A program made the position numbers and the translations under genes. A DNA stretch of 64,000 nt. Source: Mesorhizobium sp. M1B.F.Ca.ET.045.04.1.1 (GTDB lineage Bacteria; Pseudomonadota; Alphaproteobacteria; Rhizobiales; Rhizobiaceae). The stretch is taken from positions 6,859,001 to 6,923,000 of the forward strand of contig NZ_CP034448.1 in the NCBI RefSeq assembly GCF_003952465.1, read 5' to 3'. Under the pieces are notes generated by a model. It was given only the letters and a program-made list of their open reading frames with translations, made no database searches and was not told where the DNA came from. This document shows positions 18,303 through 28,512 of this stretch, one piece after another; the stretch's first letter is position 1; every line of letters starts with the position of its first letter.

Positions 18303-18938
18303 TCAAACGCGCCCTCGATTTTTCTCGCCGGCGTAGAGCGCCACAGCCATCGCCCTGTTGCGGACGTCAAGTTTGTCGTAGAGGTTTCTGAGGTGGTACT
18401 TGACCGTATTCTCGGAAATTCCGGTGCGGGTCGCGATCTGCAGATTGGTCCAGCCGTCGGCCAGAACCGAAAGCAGCTCGCGCTCGCGTATCGTCAGTCG
18501 CGACATCGGCGTGTCGTTGATTTTCGAGACGTCCAGGTAAGGGACGCAAATCCGGCCATTGGCGACCGCGACAAAGGTGTCGAAAAGGATCGCCGGGTCA
18601 TCGAACTGATAGCAGAACCCCTGAACGCCAAGGCGCACGCACTGCTTGAGGATAGCAATGTCGTGATCGTTGGAAAAGATCACGAGGCGCGCATGCAGGC
18701 TGCGCCGCTGCATCTCCGTCATGACAGCGCCGGCGTCCATATCCGACAATCTCCACCCGAGCACGGCGAGGTCGAACTGAGGAGTCGAGGCTGACGCCGC
18801 CCGGAGAAAAGCCTCACCGGCCTGGACGCTGCCAACGAGATCGAAGCGGTCATCTCGCGAGATCATATCCCCAAGGGCAGCGACCACGAGCGGATTGCGC
18901 TCTCCGATCAAGATCCTGAATCTGCTCTTTTCGGGCAT
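18303..18938 (-). CDS. NarL/FixJ-like regulator with degenerate receiver domain
   Basis: A 211-residue protein: receiver-like domain at about 6-125 and a LuxR-type helix-turn-helix at about 145-205 (LTIRERELLSVLADGWTNLQ, then SENTVKYHLRNLYDKL). The normal phosphoacceptor aspartate at the end of strand 3 is Gly61 (DLAVLGWRL), and the acidic pair near the start is replaced by GER-N. It is thus probably not controlled by ordinary phosphorylation. It lies between gck and the ppc-glyA part of the serine-cycle cluster and is a good candidate for its regulator. Confidence 0.85.
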   Translation of the reverse strand: MPEKSRFRILIGERNPLVVAALGDMISRDDRFDLVGSVQAGEAFLRAASASTPQFDLAVLGWRLSDMDAGAVMTEMQRRSLHARLVIFSNDHDIAILKQCVRLGVQGFCYQFDDPAILFDTFVAVANGRICVPYLDVSKINDTPMSRLTIRERELLSVLADGWTNLQIATRTGISENTVKYHLRNLYDKLDVRNRAMAVALYAGEKNRGRV

Positions 18939-19266
18939 TCACTCCACCTAAGTCCCGACACATTGGCGCTGATCTTAGACTCGGCGGCATTCATGCGCGT
19001 TCCCGGCCTTCGGCTCTTGCGCCTTCTCCCCTGCAGTCCCCTATGCTGGCCGACCGCTTTTCCTGCTTCGACCACCCTTCGGCATTGATCCCCGCTCGAC
19101 GCGATCCGCAATGATCTCCATTCATAGCATGAATCTAATTTTCCTTCTAGTACAATCGATCAGGTCGACACACGGTTGGATTGGGGCCTTCGCGAGGCGT
19201 GGGCCTTGCGCGCGCTCTGGCCGGCGCGGCTTCATGTTATTGGACGGCGTGGAATGCGACGAAATG
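18939..19266. other. Control region upstream of LuxR-type gene
   Basis: About 330 bases with no gene, between the gck stop codon and the LuxR-type start codon. It contains the candidate operator at 19140-19154 in an AT-rich patch (ATGAATCTAATTTTCC). Nothing else is recognised. Confidence 0.4.
19140..19154. promoter_or_regulatory. Candidate XRE-cupin operator upstream of LuxR-type gene
   Basis: TTTCCT-tct-AGTACA, preceded by CATGAATCTAA, in an AT-rich island 200 bases before the LuxR-type gene. The second half agrees well with the copies at 40233 and 54092. Confidence 0.45.
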
Positions 19267-20556
19267 CTACTGCATCAACAATATCTGCAGGTCCGCGACA
19301 TTGGTGCCGGTAGCGCTCGTCATCAACAAATCTCCAGACGTTGCCAACGCGGCATAGGAATCATTGTTGGCCAGCAGGACGGCGGGCTCCTGACCGAAAT
19401 TGCGCATTCGGAACGTGGACCCTGCGTCGACGATAGCCCCGGCCGCATCGGTGGGACCATCCCGGCCATCGGTACCGCCGCTCAGAAACACCCAGTCGCG
19501 GAGGATCGCTTTCTCTTCATTGGCCAGCGCGAACCGCAGCGCCAGTTCCTGATTGCGTCCTCCCTTGCCAGTGCCTGAGACCTCGACTGTTGTCTCGCCG
19601 CCGACGACCACCGCCACCGGTCCTGCATGGCAGGCATGTTGGAGTGCGATACCGTGAAGCGTGCCAGCAGCGTCACGGACATTGCCGGACAACCAGTCGG
19701 TGGCCTTGACGACACGAATGCCGCGTTGCCGTGCTTTTGCCATCACGCTTTCAACACTGATGCGGTTGGAACCGACGACAACATTCTCGATGCGGTCGAA
19801 CATCGCTTCTGAAAAGCGCTCATCTGGCGAAAGAAGAGCCCCCTTGAACGGCGGATCGATACGATATTTCGAAAGCACTCTGCGCGCGTGGGAAACGGAA
19901 GCATAAAGTGGAGCTGTAGGGCCGCTAGCCACCAGGCGAACGTCATCGTTGGGCACATCCGAGACAATGAGCGCCAATATGTCGGCCGTCGATGCCAATT
20001 GCGCCAAGCGTCCACCCTTCAGGCGCGAAAAATGCTGCCTGACAGTGTTGATTTCCCGAATGTCGGCGCCCGAACGAATGAGGGTGTCGTTGAGCGAAAT
20101 CTTGTCGGCCAGCGACAGCCCGGCCGAGGGTGCGCATAACAGCGCCGAGCCGCCACCGCTGACGAGAACGAGAAGAAGATCGCCAGGCTCCGCTGACCGG
20201 GCGAGGTTCTCGACGGCGCGGCCCGCATCGAGGCTGCCCTGATCCGGCAGGGGGTGGCCGGCCGTGATGACCGCCACGCCATCGATCGCCACGGCATTTT
20301 CGGCATTGGTGACAGCTACGGCCTTGTGCAGCTTGCCGCCAATCAGCGGCAATGCCGCGCAAGTCATCGCGCAAGCCGCCTTGCCGAAGGCGATAACGAT
20401 GACGCGCCTGGCCTTTTCAAGCCGCTCAGAGTGCCGTTCCAGCGCAGCGACAACCGCAGGGCCCGGCTCGGCCGCGGCGACGCCCATCCGAAACAGATCG
20501 ATCGCCTGCTTGCGGAGGTCCATAAATGCCGGCGCAGGGCCGGGCAGCACCATCAC
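19267..20556 (-). CDS. gck: Glycerate 2-kinase (MOFRL family)
   Basis: About 429 residues. It phosphorylates D-glycerate to 2-phosphoglycerate in the serine cycle. The C-terminal MOFRL domain shows SGGTDGRDGPTDAAGAIVDA and the N-terminal half shows VIVIAFGKAACAM and VSGGGSALLCAPS, all typical of this kinase class. The start overlaps the hprA stop as ATGA (20553-20556), so the two are translationally coupled. A later ATG (MDLRKQAIDL) is possible. A decayed copy of its 3' end lies at 54208. Confidence 0.93.
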   Translation of the reverse strand: MMVLPGPAPAFMDLRKQAIDLFRMGVAAAEPGPAVVAALERHSERLEKARRVIVIAFGKAACAMTCAALPLIGGKLHKAVAVTNAENAVAIDGVAVITAGHPLPDQGSLDAGRAVENLARSAEPGDLLLVLVSGGGSALLCAPSAGLSLADKISLNDTLIRSGADIREINTVRQHFSRLKGGRLAQLASTADILALIVSDVPNDDVRLVASGPTAPLYASVSHARRVLSKYRIDPPFKGALLSPDERFSEAMFDRIENVVVGSNRISVESVMAKARQRGIRVVKATDWLSGNVRDAAGTLHGIALQHACHAGPVAVVVGGETTVEVSGTGKGGRNQELALRFALANEEKAILRDWVFLSGGTDGRDGPTDAAGAIVDAGSTFRMRNFGQEPAVLLANNDSYAALATSGDLLMTSATGTNVADLQILLMQ

Positions 20557-21521
20557 ACCACCCGATCCGGAGCGGGTTTGCCGTCGAAGAAAGCGATGAG
20601 ATTGTCCAGGGCCTTCATGCCCATCGCCTCTCGTGTCTCTGCGGTCGCGCTGCCGAGATGGGGAAGGAGAACCACGTTCTCCCGCTCAACCAGGCCTCGG
20701 GGCACTGCCGGTTCTTCCGCATAGACGTCGAGTCCGGCGCCGGCGATCATTCCCTTGTCGAGCGCGCGGACGAGGGCGGTCTCGTCGACTACATCTCCGC
20801 GCGCCGTATTTATGAGGAAAGCGCTCGGCTTCATGATTGAGAGCCTTGCTTCGTCAATCAGATGCTTGTTTTCGGCTCCGCCGGGACAATGCAGCGAGAC
20901 GAAGTCGGACTCACCGAGCAGCGCCTCGATGGAAGGAAGTTGCCGGGCAGACATTGATCGGGTCTCGTCGTCGTCAATCTTGGAACGGTTGTAGAAGACG
21001 ACATCCATGCCAAAGCCGAAATGCGCTCGACGTGCCATGGCCTTGCCGATGCGTCCCATGCCAATGATCCCGAGCTTCTTGCCTGAGACCTTCGTGCCGA
21101 TGAGATGCGTTGGACACCATCCCTTCCAGCCGCCGGCGCGCAGTTGCCGCTCGCCCTCCCCGGCGCGGCGTGCGACGGACAGGAGCAGGCTCATCGCGAT
21201 GTCCGCCGTGCAGTCCGTCAGCACTCCCGGTGTATTCGTCACCGCGATGCCGCGTTCGCGGGCAGCCGCCACATCTATGTGGCTGAAACCGACCCCGAAA
21301 TTGGCGAGCAGTCTAGTGCGACAGCGGTCAGACGGAAACACCGAGGCAGGCAGTCGATCGCTGACCGTCGGAAGGATTGCGTCATAGGTCTGGAACGCCG
21401 TTGCGAGTTCCGCTGCCGTCAGGGGCACATCATCTTCATTCAGCACGGCGTCAAACCGTTCTACCAGGATCCTCTCCACCTTGGCCGGCCAGCGGCGGGT
21501 TACGATCACACGCGGCTTCAT
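20553..21521 (-). CDS. hprA: Hydroxypyruvate reductase / D-glycerate dehydrogenase
   Basis: A 322-residue D-2-hydroxyacid dehydrogenase that reduces hydroxypyruvate to D-glycerate in the serine cycle. The NAD(P) site GMGRIG is at 154-159. The catalytic residues Arg241 (NTARGD), Glu270 (YAEEP) and His288 (LPHLGSAT) are all present. Its context between mtkB and gck supports hydroxypyruvate as substrate; glyoxylate reduction is a common side activity. Confidence 0.93.
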   Translation of the reverse strand: MKPRVIVTRRWPAKVERILVERFDAVLNEDDVPLTAAELATAFQTYDAILPTVSDRLPASVFPSDRCRTRLLANFGVGFSHIDVAAARERGIAVTNTPGVLTDCTADIAMSLLLSVARRAGEGERQLRAGGWKGWCPTHLIGTKVSGKKLGIIGMGRIGKAMARRAHFGFGMDVVFYNRSKIDDDETRSMSARQLPSIEALLGESDFVSLHCPGGAENKHLIDEARLSIMKPSAFLINTARGDVVDETALVRALDKGMIAGAGLDVYAEEPAVPRGLVERENVVLLPHLGSATAETREAMGMKALDNLIAFFDGKPAPDRVV

Positions 21522-21631
21522 TCATTACCTCTCAATTTGCGCAATCGCACGGCGAACCGCCGGACGAGTCCAGCAGTTCGCGATGCTGCCAGCGATTTCT
21601 GCGCACCACCTCGGCCGGGCCAGGCGCGGAC

Positions 21632-22531
<900 letters not shown>

Positions 22532-22544
22532 TTCTCGACCTCCC

Positions 22545-23732
22545 TCAGGCTGCTTTTTTGTTCTTGGCGGCCGCGCGCCACGCGGCGACGGCCTTTTCGG
22601 CGGCTTCGGCCAGCGTGTCGGCGACGATCACCTTCTCGCCGGAATCGGCCAGGATCTTGCGCCCTTCCTCGACCTTGGTGCCGGAGAGCCGCACCACCAG
22701 CGGCACGTCGACGCCGACCTCGCGGATCGCCTTGATGACGCCTTCGGCGACCCAGTCGCAGCGGTTGATGCCGGCGAAGATGTTGACGAGGATGGTCTCG
22801 ACATTCTTGTCGCCGAGCACGGCGCGGAAAGACTTCGCCACCCGCTCGGGCGAGGCGCCGCCGCCGATGTCGAGGAAGTTGGCCGGCTCGCCGCCGGCGA
22901 TCTTGATCATGTCCATCGTTGCCATGGCAAGGCCGGCGCCGTTGATGATGCAGCCGATATTGCCGTCCAGCCCGACATAGGAGAGGCCGCGGTCGCTGGC
23001 GAAGGTCTCGCGCGGGTCTTCCTGGCTCTTGTCGCGCAGCTCGGAGATTTCCGGGCGGCGGAACAGCGCGTTCTCGTCGAACGACATTTTTGCATCGAGC
23101 GCGACGAGATTGCCGTCGCGGGTCACCACCAGCGGATTGATCTCGAGCATCGAGGCGTCGTAGTCGCGGAACACCTGGTAGCAGCCGAGGATGGTTTCGG
23201 TCGCCTTGCCGATCAGGTTGCTCTCGAGGCCGAGGCCGAAGGCGATCTCGCGCGCCTGAAAACCTTGCATGCCGACACCGGGATCGACGGTGGCGCGGAT
23301 GATGGAATCCGGCTGTTTTTCGGAGATGTCCTCGATCTCCATGCCGCCGGCGGCCGAAGCCACGATCATGACGCGCTCTTCCTTCCGGTCGAGCACGAAG
23401 CCGAGATAGAGCTCCTGGGCGATGTCGACCGCTTCCTCGAGATAGAGGCGCGAGATCAGCTTGCCGCGCGGGCCGGTCTGCTGGGTGACCAGCTTGCGCC
23501 CGAGCATCCCTTCGGCAGCGTTGGAGATCTCCTCGTCGTTCGAGCAGAGCTTGATGCCGCCGGCCTTGCCGCGCGCGCCCGAATGAACCTGCGCCTTCAG
23601 CACCCATTTGGAGCCGCCGATCTCGCGCGCCCGGTAGGTCGCCTGCTCGGGGCTGTAGGCGAGGCCGCCGCGCGGCACGTGCACGCCGTGGCTGGCGAGC
23701 AATTCCTTGGCCTGGTATTCGTGAATGTCCAT
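22545..23732 (-). CDS. mtkA: Malate thiokinase, large (beta-type) subunit
   Basis: A 395-residue ATP-grasp protein of the succinyl-CoA synthetase beta family. It starts MDIHEYQAKELLASHGVHVP and shows GARGKAGGIKLC, the conserved ATP-grasp region, and a C-terminal GINRCDWVAEGVIKA flavodoxin-like part. It lies 13 bases upstream of mtkB. The two subunits form the malate-CoA ligase that precedes malyl-CoA cleavage in the serine cycle. Confidence 0.94.
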   Translation of the reverse strand: MDIHEYQAKELLASHGVHVPRGGLAYSPEQATYRAREIGGSKWVLKAQVHSGARGKAGGIKLCSNDEEISNAAEGMLGRKLVTQQTGPRGKLISRLYLEEAVDIAQELYLGFVLDRKEERVMIVASAAGGMEIEDISEKQPDSIIRATVDPGVGMQGFQAREIAFGLGLESNLIGKATETILGCYQVFRDYDASMLEINPLVVTRDGNLVALDAKMSFDENALFRRPEISELRDKSQEDPRETFASDRGLSYVGLDGNIGCIINGAGLAMATMDMIKIAGGEPANFLDIGGGASPERVAKSFRAVLGDKNVETILVNIFAGINRCDWVAEGVIKAIREVGVDVPLVVRLSGTKVEEGRKILADSGEKVIVADTLAEAAEKAVAAWRAAAKNKKAA

Positions 23733-23751
23733 GTTGTCCTCCCGGTAATTC

Positions 23752-24714
23752 CTACTGCGCGGCGGCCTGCGCCTGGCCGGCGCGCTCGATCGCCTCGCTC
23801 ACCACCAGCACGTTGCGCGCCATGCGCTCCGACGCGGCGTCGATCATCTTGCCGTCGAGCGCCGCCGCACCCTTGCCGAGCGCCTCCGCTTCCTTCAGCA
23901 CCTCGAGAATGCGACGAGCGCGCGTGACCTCTTTTTCCGGCGGCGAGAAGACGTCGTTGGCCAAGGCGATCTGCGAAGGGTGGATCGCCCACTTGCCTTC
24001 GATGCCGAGCGCCGCGGCGCGCCGGGCGGCTGCCTTGTAGCCTTCGGGATCGGAGAAATCGCCGAACGGTCCGTCGATGGCGCGCAGGCCGTAGGCGCGG
24101 CAGGCGACGGTCATGCGCGACAGGGCGAAATGCCATTGGTCGCCGGGATAGTCGGGGTTCAAGCCGCCGATGTTGACGGTGCGCGCCTTGTTGCTGGCGG
24201 CATAGTCGGCGACGCCGAAATGCATCGCTTCGAGCCTGCCGGGGGTGGCGGCGATCGCCTCGACATTGGCCATGCCGAGCGCCGTCTCGATCAGCGCCTC
24301 GAGGCCGACGCGGGTCTTGAAACCCTTGGCCATCTCGATCTGGTTGACCATGGCCTCGACCATGTAGAGGTCGGCCGGCACGCCGACCTTCGGCACCAGG
24401 ATCGTGTCCAGCCGATCGCCGGCCTGTTCCATCACGTCGACCACGTCGCGGTACATGTAATGGGTGTCGAGGCCGTTGATGCGCACCGAGACGGTCTTGC
24501 CCTTGGCGCGCCAGTCGATGTCGTTGAGCGCCTGGATGATGTTCTTGCGGGCGCGTTCCTTGTCGGGCGGCGCGACCGCGTCCTCGATGTCGAGGAAGAC
24601 GAAGTCGGCGGCGCTGTTCGCCGCCTTGTCGATCATTTCCGGGCTGGAGCCCGGAACCGCCAGCTCGCTGCGCTGGAGCCTGAGCTTCTTGAGGTGGTTG
24701 ATGGTGTGGCTCAT
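23752..24714 (-). CDS. mclA: L-malyl-CoA lyase
   Basis: A 320-residue HpcH/HpaI-type (CitE-like) lyase that splits malyl-CoA into acetyl-CoA and glyoxylate, closing the serine cycle. The N-terminus MSHTINHLKKLRLQRSELAV and FVFLDIEDAVAPPDKERAR (the metal-binding region) match the family, and the length is normal. ATG 24714 is preferred over longer in-frame starts that run into sgaA. The gene is 10 bases after the sgaA stop codon. Confidence 0.94.
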   Translation of the reverse strand: MSHTINHLKKLRLQRSELAVPGSSPEMIDKAANSAADFVFLDIEDAVAPPDKERARKNIIQALNDIDWRAKGKTVSVRINGLDTHYMYRDVVDVMEQAGDRLDTILVPKVGVPADLYMVEAMVNQIEMAKGFKTRVGLEALIETALGMANVEAIAATPGRLEAMHFGVADYAASNKARTVNIGGLNPDYPGDQWHFALSRMTVACRAYGLRAIDGPFGDFSDPEGYKAAARRAAALGIEGKWAIHPSQIALANDVFSPPEKEVTRARRILEVLKEAEALGKGAAALDGKMIDAASERMARNVLVVSEAIERAGQAQAAAQ

Positions 24715-24724
24715 CGTCTGCTCC

Positions 24725-25915
24725 TCACGCCGCCTCGGCGACCGGCATCGCAGCGGTGCGCCTGAAATGCTCGATCGCCGCCGCCACGCCGGAGCCCGGC
24801 GCAAGGCGCACGCCGCAATCGAGCAGCGCCATTTCGGCCGCCGACAGCGAAGCACAGACCATCACCTCGTTCAGCCAGCCGAGATGGCCGATGCGGAAGA
24901 CCTTGCCGAACACCTTGTTGAGGCCGCCGCCGAGCGATGTCTGATAGGTCCGATGGGCGCGCTTGACGACGTCGGCGCTGTCGATGCCTTCGGGCACCAG
25001 GATGGCGCTCACCGTGTCGGAGTGCCATTTGCGTTGCTTGGCGCACAGCTTCAGCCCCCAGGCATCGACCGCCTTGCGCACGCCTTCGGCCAGGCGATGG
25101 TGGCGGGCGAAGATGTTGTCCAGCCCTTCCTCGGCGATGAGATCGAGCGAGGCGCGCAAGCCGCGCAGGAGCTGCGTGGCCGGCGTGTAGGGGAAGTAGC
25201 CGGTGTCGTTGGTGCGGATCATGTCCTCGAAGGCGAAGTAGCAGCGCCGGTGCGTCGCGGTCCTGGACGCGGCGAGCGCCTTCTTGCTGACCGACAGGAA
25301 GCCAAGGCCGGCTGGCAGCATGAAGCCCTTCTGCGAGCCGGAGACGGCACAGTCGACGCGCCATTCCTCCTGGCGGAAGTCGATCGAGCCGATCGACGAG
25401 ACACCATCGACGAAGAGCAGCGCAGGGTGGTTCGCGGCGTCGAGCGCGGCGCGGCAGCCGGCGACGTCGCTGGTGACGCCGGTCGCCGTTTCGTTCTGGG
25501 TGCAGAAGACCGCCTTGATGCGGTGGGCCTTGTCCGCATGCAGCTTCTCGGCATAAATATCCAGCGGAACCCCGGTTCCCCATTGGCAGTCGATGACGTC
25601 GACGTCGAAGCCGAGGCGCTCGGCCATGTCGACCCATAGATGCGAGAACTGGCCGAAGCGCGACATCAGCACCCGGTCGCCGGGGCTGAGCACGTTGGTC
25701 ATCGCCGCTTCCCAGGCGCCGGTGCCCGACGAGGGGTAGATGAAGACACGACCGGTCTCGTTCTTGAAGACCCGTCTGATGTCCTCGAACAGCGGCAGCG
25801 TGAGATTGGGGAAGGAGGCGGCGCGCATGTCTTCCATCGGCAGGTTCATGGCCTGCCGGATCTCTTCCGGGATGTTGGTGGGTCCTGGGATGAAAAGGTG
25901 GGTGAACCCAGCCAT
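24725..25915 (-). CDS. sgaA: Serine-glyoxylate aminotransferase
   Basis: A 396-residue class V aminotransferase. It transfers the amino group from serine to glyoxylate, giving hydroxypyruvate and glycine, and so links GlyA with HprA and MclA. The PLP lysine is Lys196 in SGSQKGFMLPAGLGF; LFIPGPTNIPEEIRQAM opens the protein. ATG 25915 is preceded by GAGGAGGA. It is the first gene of the run sgaA-mclA-mtkA-mtkB-hprA-gck, so the main promoter should be in the region upstream of 25915. Confidence 0.95.
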   Translation of the reverse strand: MAGFTHLFIPGPTNIPEEIRQAMNLPMEDMRAASFPNLTLPLFEDIRRVFKNETGRVFIYPSSGTGAWEAAMTNVLSPGDRVLMSRFGQFSHLWVDMAERLGFDVDVIDCQWGTGVPLDIYAEKLHADKAHRIKAVFCTQNETATGVTSDVAGCRAALDAANHPALLFVDGVSSIGSIDFRQEEWRVDCAVSGSQKGFMLPAGLGFLSVSKKALAASRTATHRRCYFAFEDMIRTNDTGYFPYTPATQLLRGLRASLDLIAEEGLDNIFARHHRLAEGVRKAVDAWGLKLCAKQRKWHSDTVSAILVPEGIDSADVVKRAHRTYQTSLGGGLNKVFGKVFRIGHLGWLNEVMVCASLSAAEMALLDCGVRLAPGSGVAAAIEHFRRTAAMPVAEAA

Positions 25916-26489
25916 GAAATCCTCCTCGATAAGCGGCTGACCCGCGATTGTCATGAAAGGAGCATCGATCGATGGCCGGCTACCAACAACACCTGCCCGG
26001 ATAGAAATGACCTGTTGGCCGGATAGGTTTTTGCCTACCCGGCCGGATGATGAACGCCAGGCAATCGAAACGAACCCTTGAAATCATTGCCTGGGCGCTG
26101 ACAGGCCGTCTTCGCTGGAAGCCTGTTCGGCGCGAACCGAAACCATTTTTTGGCGGGCCGGACACGAGCTTGCGACTGCATACTGCAGCGCCAGGTTCGG
26201 CGGACAACGTGGCGGTCATCCAAAGGGGCTGGAGCAGGAAACGGCCAGCCAAAGTGGCGGGCTCAATCTCCGTGGCAGAGAATGCGCAGGACTTCGTCAA
26301 TGCATGTCGCCCAAAAGTGCGCAGCGGTTTTGGGAAGACGACGTGCATCAAATCAAAGACTTGAAGCGCGTCGCCTGAATCCGTTTCAGTGCGTCGCGCT
26401 TGAAGCCGCGTGGCAAACACCATGCGGCTTCATGGGAGCAGGGAGCTCACCAGCTTTCGTGGCTTGGGCCGCCAGCGGACACGGCTTGC
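25916..26489. other. Intergenic region between dmmC and sgaA
   Basis: 574 bases without a convincing gene. It should hold the sgaA operon promoter and the end of the dmm operon. The repeat at 26302-26402 occupies part of it. The recurring TTTCCT motif was not seen here. Confidence 0.4.
26302..26402. repeat. Second copy of rhizobial palindromic repeat
   Basis: GCATGTCGCCCAAAAGTGCG, then a complementary GTTTTGGG and GACGTGC arm, followed by ATCAAATCAAAGACTTGAAG and a GCGTCGCGCT end. The organisation matches the copy at 5552-5653. It lies downstream of dmmC and may end or protect that transcript. Confidence 0.65.
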
Positions 26490-27530
26490 TCAGTCCGGCC
26501 AAATGCCCGGCGACGTCGGGGCGCCGTCGTCATATCGCGACAGCCATTCCACGATCTTGGGCCGATTGGTGACAAAGCCCTTGTAGGTCGCAAGCTCGGT
26601 CGGCAGGTCGCGGATGACGCGATGGAAGCGCCTGGCCCATTTCGGCACCGTCACCAGTTCGTCGAGCTTGATGAGGTAGCAGCGGATCGGAAACACCAGG
26701 GCATTCGAGCGCGGGAGACGGAAGAAGGTCTGAAGCTCGACGCGCAAATGCATCATTTGCCCCATGTTCTCGAGCGTCAGGTCTTTCTTCATCACGCCCC
26801 ATTTGTGATAGTTTTCGGGGCTTGTATCCAGCAGCGGATTGACGGTCATCGTCCAGTTCAGGCGCCGCGCCGGCGAGCCTTGCTGCACGTTCAGGAGGAA
26901 CTTCAGGGCGCGCTGGAAGATACCCATCTCGTGCGCCTTCGGCACCGGGGCGTGCCACTCGAAGAAGTTCATGCCGATGTCGAAATCGAGGCTCCAGTCG
27001 GCCTGGGTCGTCACCATGCCGGCGTCCATCCACAGGTTGTCGTCGCGCTGGTCGAGCACCGCAAAGTCGCCCTGGGTCTGCCGCGTGATGTACTCCATCG
27101 GACCACAGGGCAACGTGGTCTCATCGAGGAAGGTGAATTTCTGTTCGATCCCCAGCGGACGGTTGATCCAGTGCCATTTGGCGCCGTCGCGGTGCAGCTC
27201 GAAAAGCTCTGGATACTCCTCCGCCTTCGAGGTCATGATCAGCTCGAGCAGGTCCCATCCGGCCAAGGTCATGTGCGGCAGCGACTGGCAGCGCAACGGA
27301 TCCTCGGCCAAAACGCGGGCACGGTCGCGCATCTCCGAGACGTAGTGCTCATCGACGTCGAAGGTCCGCTCGTAGACGCTCCCCGGGCGGTATGATTTAT
27401 GCGGCTCCAGATTCACCGAGTACATGTAGCTGTCCTCGGGGAACGGGAAAGGGAAGCGCTTGACCGCCTCCGGCGAGTTGCGGAAGGTGAAATCGTCGTG
27501 AAAGGTTTCTTCCTTGAAGATGATAGTCAT
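26490..27530 (-). CDS. dmmC: Dimethylamine monooxygenase, haem-dependent demethylase subunit
   Basis: A 346-residue protein of the haem-dependent oxidative N-demethylase family (formerly DUF3445). It is the likely catalytic subunit converting dimethylamine to methylamine plus formaldehyde. Family features are PFPFPEDSYMYSVNLEPHKS near the start and the C-terminal half with LRVELQTFFRLPRSNALVFP and DLPTELATYKG. ATG 27530 follows GGAGGACGCTGCG. It is the last gene of dmmDABC. The letter assignment follows the described dmmDABC order. Confidence 0.9.
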   Translation of the reverse strand: MTIIFKEETFHDDFTFRNSPEAVKRFPFPFPEDSYMYSVNLEPHKSYRPGSVYERTFDVDEHYVSEMRDRARVLAEDPLRCQSLPHMTLAGWDLLELIMTSKAEEYPELFELHRDGAKWHWINRPLGIEQKFTFLDETTLPCGPMEYITRQTQGDFAVLDQRDDNLWMDAGMVTTQADWSLDFDIGMNFFEWHAPVPKAHEMGIFQRALKFLLNVQQGSPARRLNWTMTVNPLLDTSPENYHKWGVMKKDLTLENMGQMMHLRVELQTFFRLPRSNALVFPIRCYLIKLDELVTVPKWARRFHRVIRDLPTELATYKGFVTNRPKIVEWLSRYDDGAPTSPGIWPD

Positions 27531-27546
27531 CGCAGCGTCCTCCTCG

Positions 27547-28512
27547 CTATCGATCCAACACCAGCGTCTTGCCTTCGAAGCGTGATACGCAAGGCATGAT
27601 CTTGGTGCCGCTGGCACATTGCGCCGGCGTCAGCCAATGGTCCTTGTGCAGGAACGTTCCCTCATACTCGAGGACGTCCGTCTCGCACTGACCGCAGGCT
27701 CCGCCGCGGCACAGATATGGCGCCTCGACGCCGGCTGCTTCGATCGCTTCGAGCAGGCTTTGGTGCTCGCCGACCTGAATCGTCTTGTTCGAGCGCGCCA
27801 GCATGACCTCGAAGGGCTTGCCTGAGGCAGGTGCAAGGAATTCTTCGTGATGCACCGCCTCGCGCGGCCATCCGAGCGCCGTCGCGGTCTTGCGCACCCA
27901 GGCGATCATACCTTTGGGGCCGCAGACATAGACATGGGTGCCGAGCGGCTGCCCGTCGAGCAATGCCGGCAGGTCGATCTGCTCGCCCCGGTCGTCGTGG
28001 TAAAGATGAACGCGCGGGCGATAGTTGGCCACCAGCTCGTCCGCGTAGGAACCAAGGGATGCGGTCCGCACGGAGTAGTGCAGTTCGAAGTTGCCGTTCA
28101 TGGCGCTTAGTTGCTTGATCTGCGCCAGGAACGGCGTGATGCCGATGCCTCCGGCAAGCAACAGGTGCTTTCGCGCCCGCAAATCCAGGGCGAAGAGATT
28201 GACCGGGTTGGAGATGACCATTTCCATCCCCGGCCTCACCTGCCGGTGCATGAACAACGAACCGCCTCTTCCGTTGTCGTCGCGGCGGATCGAGATCGAA
28301 TAGCCCTCCCGGTCGCCGGGATCGCTCATGATCGAGTAGGGATTGCGGCGCACGCGATCCCGGTCGTTCATCTCCACGACCGTATGCGCGCCGCCCGAGA
28401 AAGTAGGCATCAAGCCGCCATCACGGCGCACGAACCTGAACCGGGTGACGAGCTCGTTGACCGGCGTGACCTCAGCCACCCTGACGGGTATTTTCGCGGC
28501 GCCTGCGCTCAT
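27547..28512 (-). CDS. dmmB: Dimethylamine monooxygenase, reductase subunit
   Basis: A 321-residue PDR/VanB-type reductase. RNPYS at 56-60 is the flavin motif, GGIGITP at 121-127 and CGPKGM the nucleotide-binding elements, and a C-terminal plant-type 2Fe-2S domain has Cys268, Cys273, Cys276 and Cys308. It passes electrons from NAD(P)H to the haem demethylase. The start overlaps the dmmA stop codon by four bases, so the genes are coupled. Confidence 0.92.
   Translation of the reverse strand: MSAGAAKIPVRVAEVTPVNELVTRFRFVRRDGGLMPTFSGGAHTVVEMNDRDRVRRNPYSIMSDPGDREGYSISIRRDDNGRGGSLFMHRQVRPGMEMVISNPVNLFALDLRARKHLLLAGGIGITPFLAQIKQLSAMNGNFELHYSVRTASLGSYADELVANYRPRVHLYHDDRGEQIDLPALLDGQPLGTHVYVCGPKGMIAWVRKTATALGWPREAVHHEEFLAPASGKPFEVMLARSNKTIQVGEHQSLLEAIEAAGVEAPYLCRGGACGQCETDVLEYEGTFLHKDHWLTPAQCASGTKIMPCVSRFEGKTLVLDR

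Noticed and set aside
22545..22560. mtkA and mtkB could be read as TCA-cycle succinyl-CoA synthetase.
   Set aside because: Their neighbours are serine-cycle genes (mclA, sgaA, hprA), not sucAB or mdh, so malate thiokinase is the better call.
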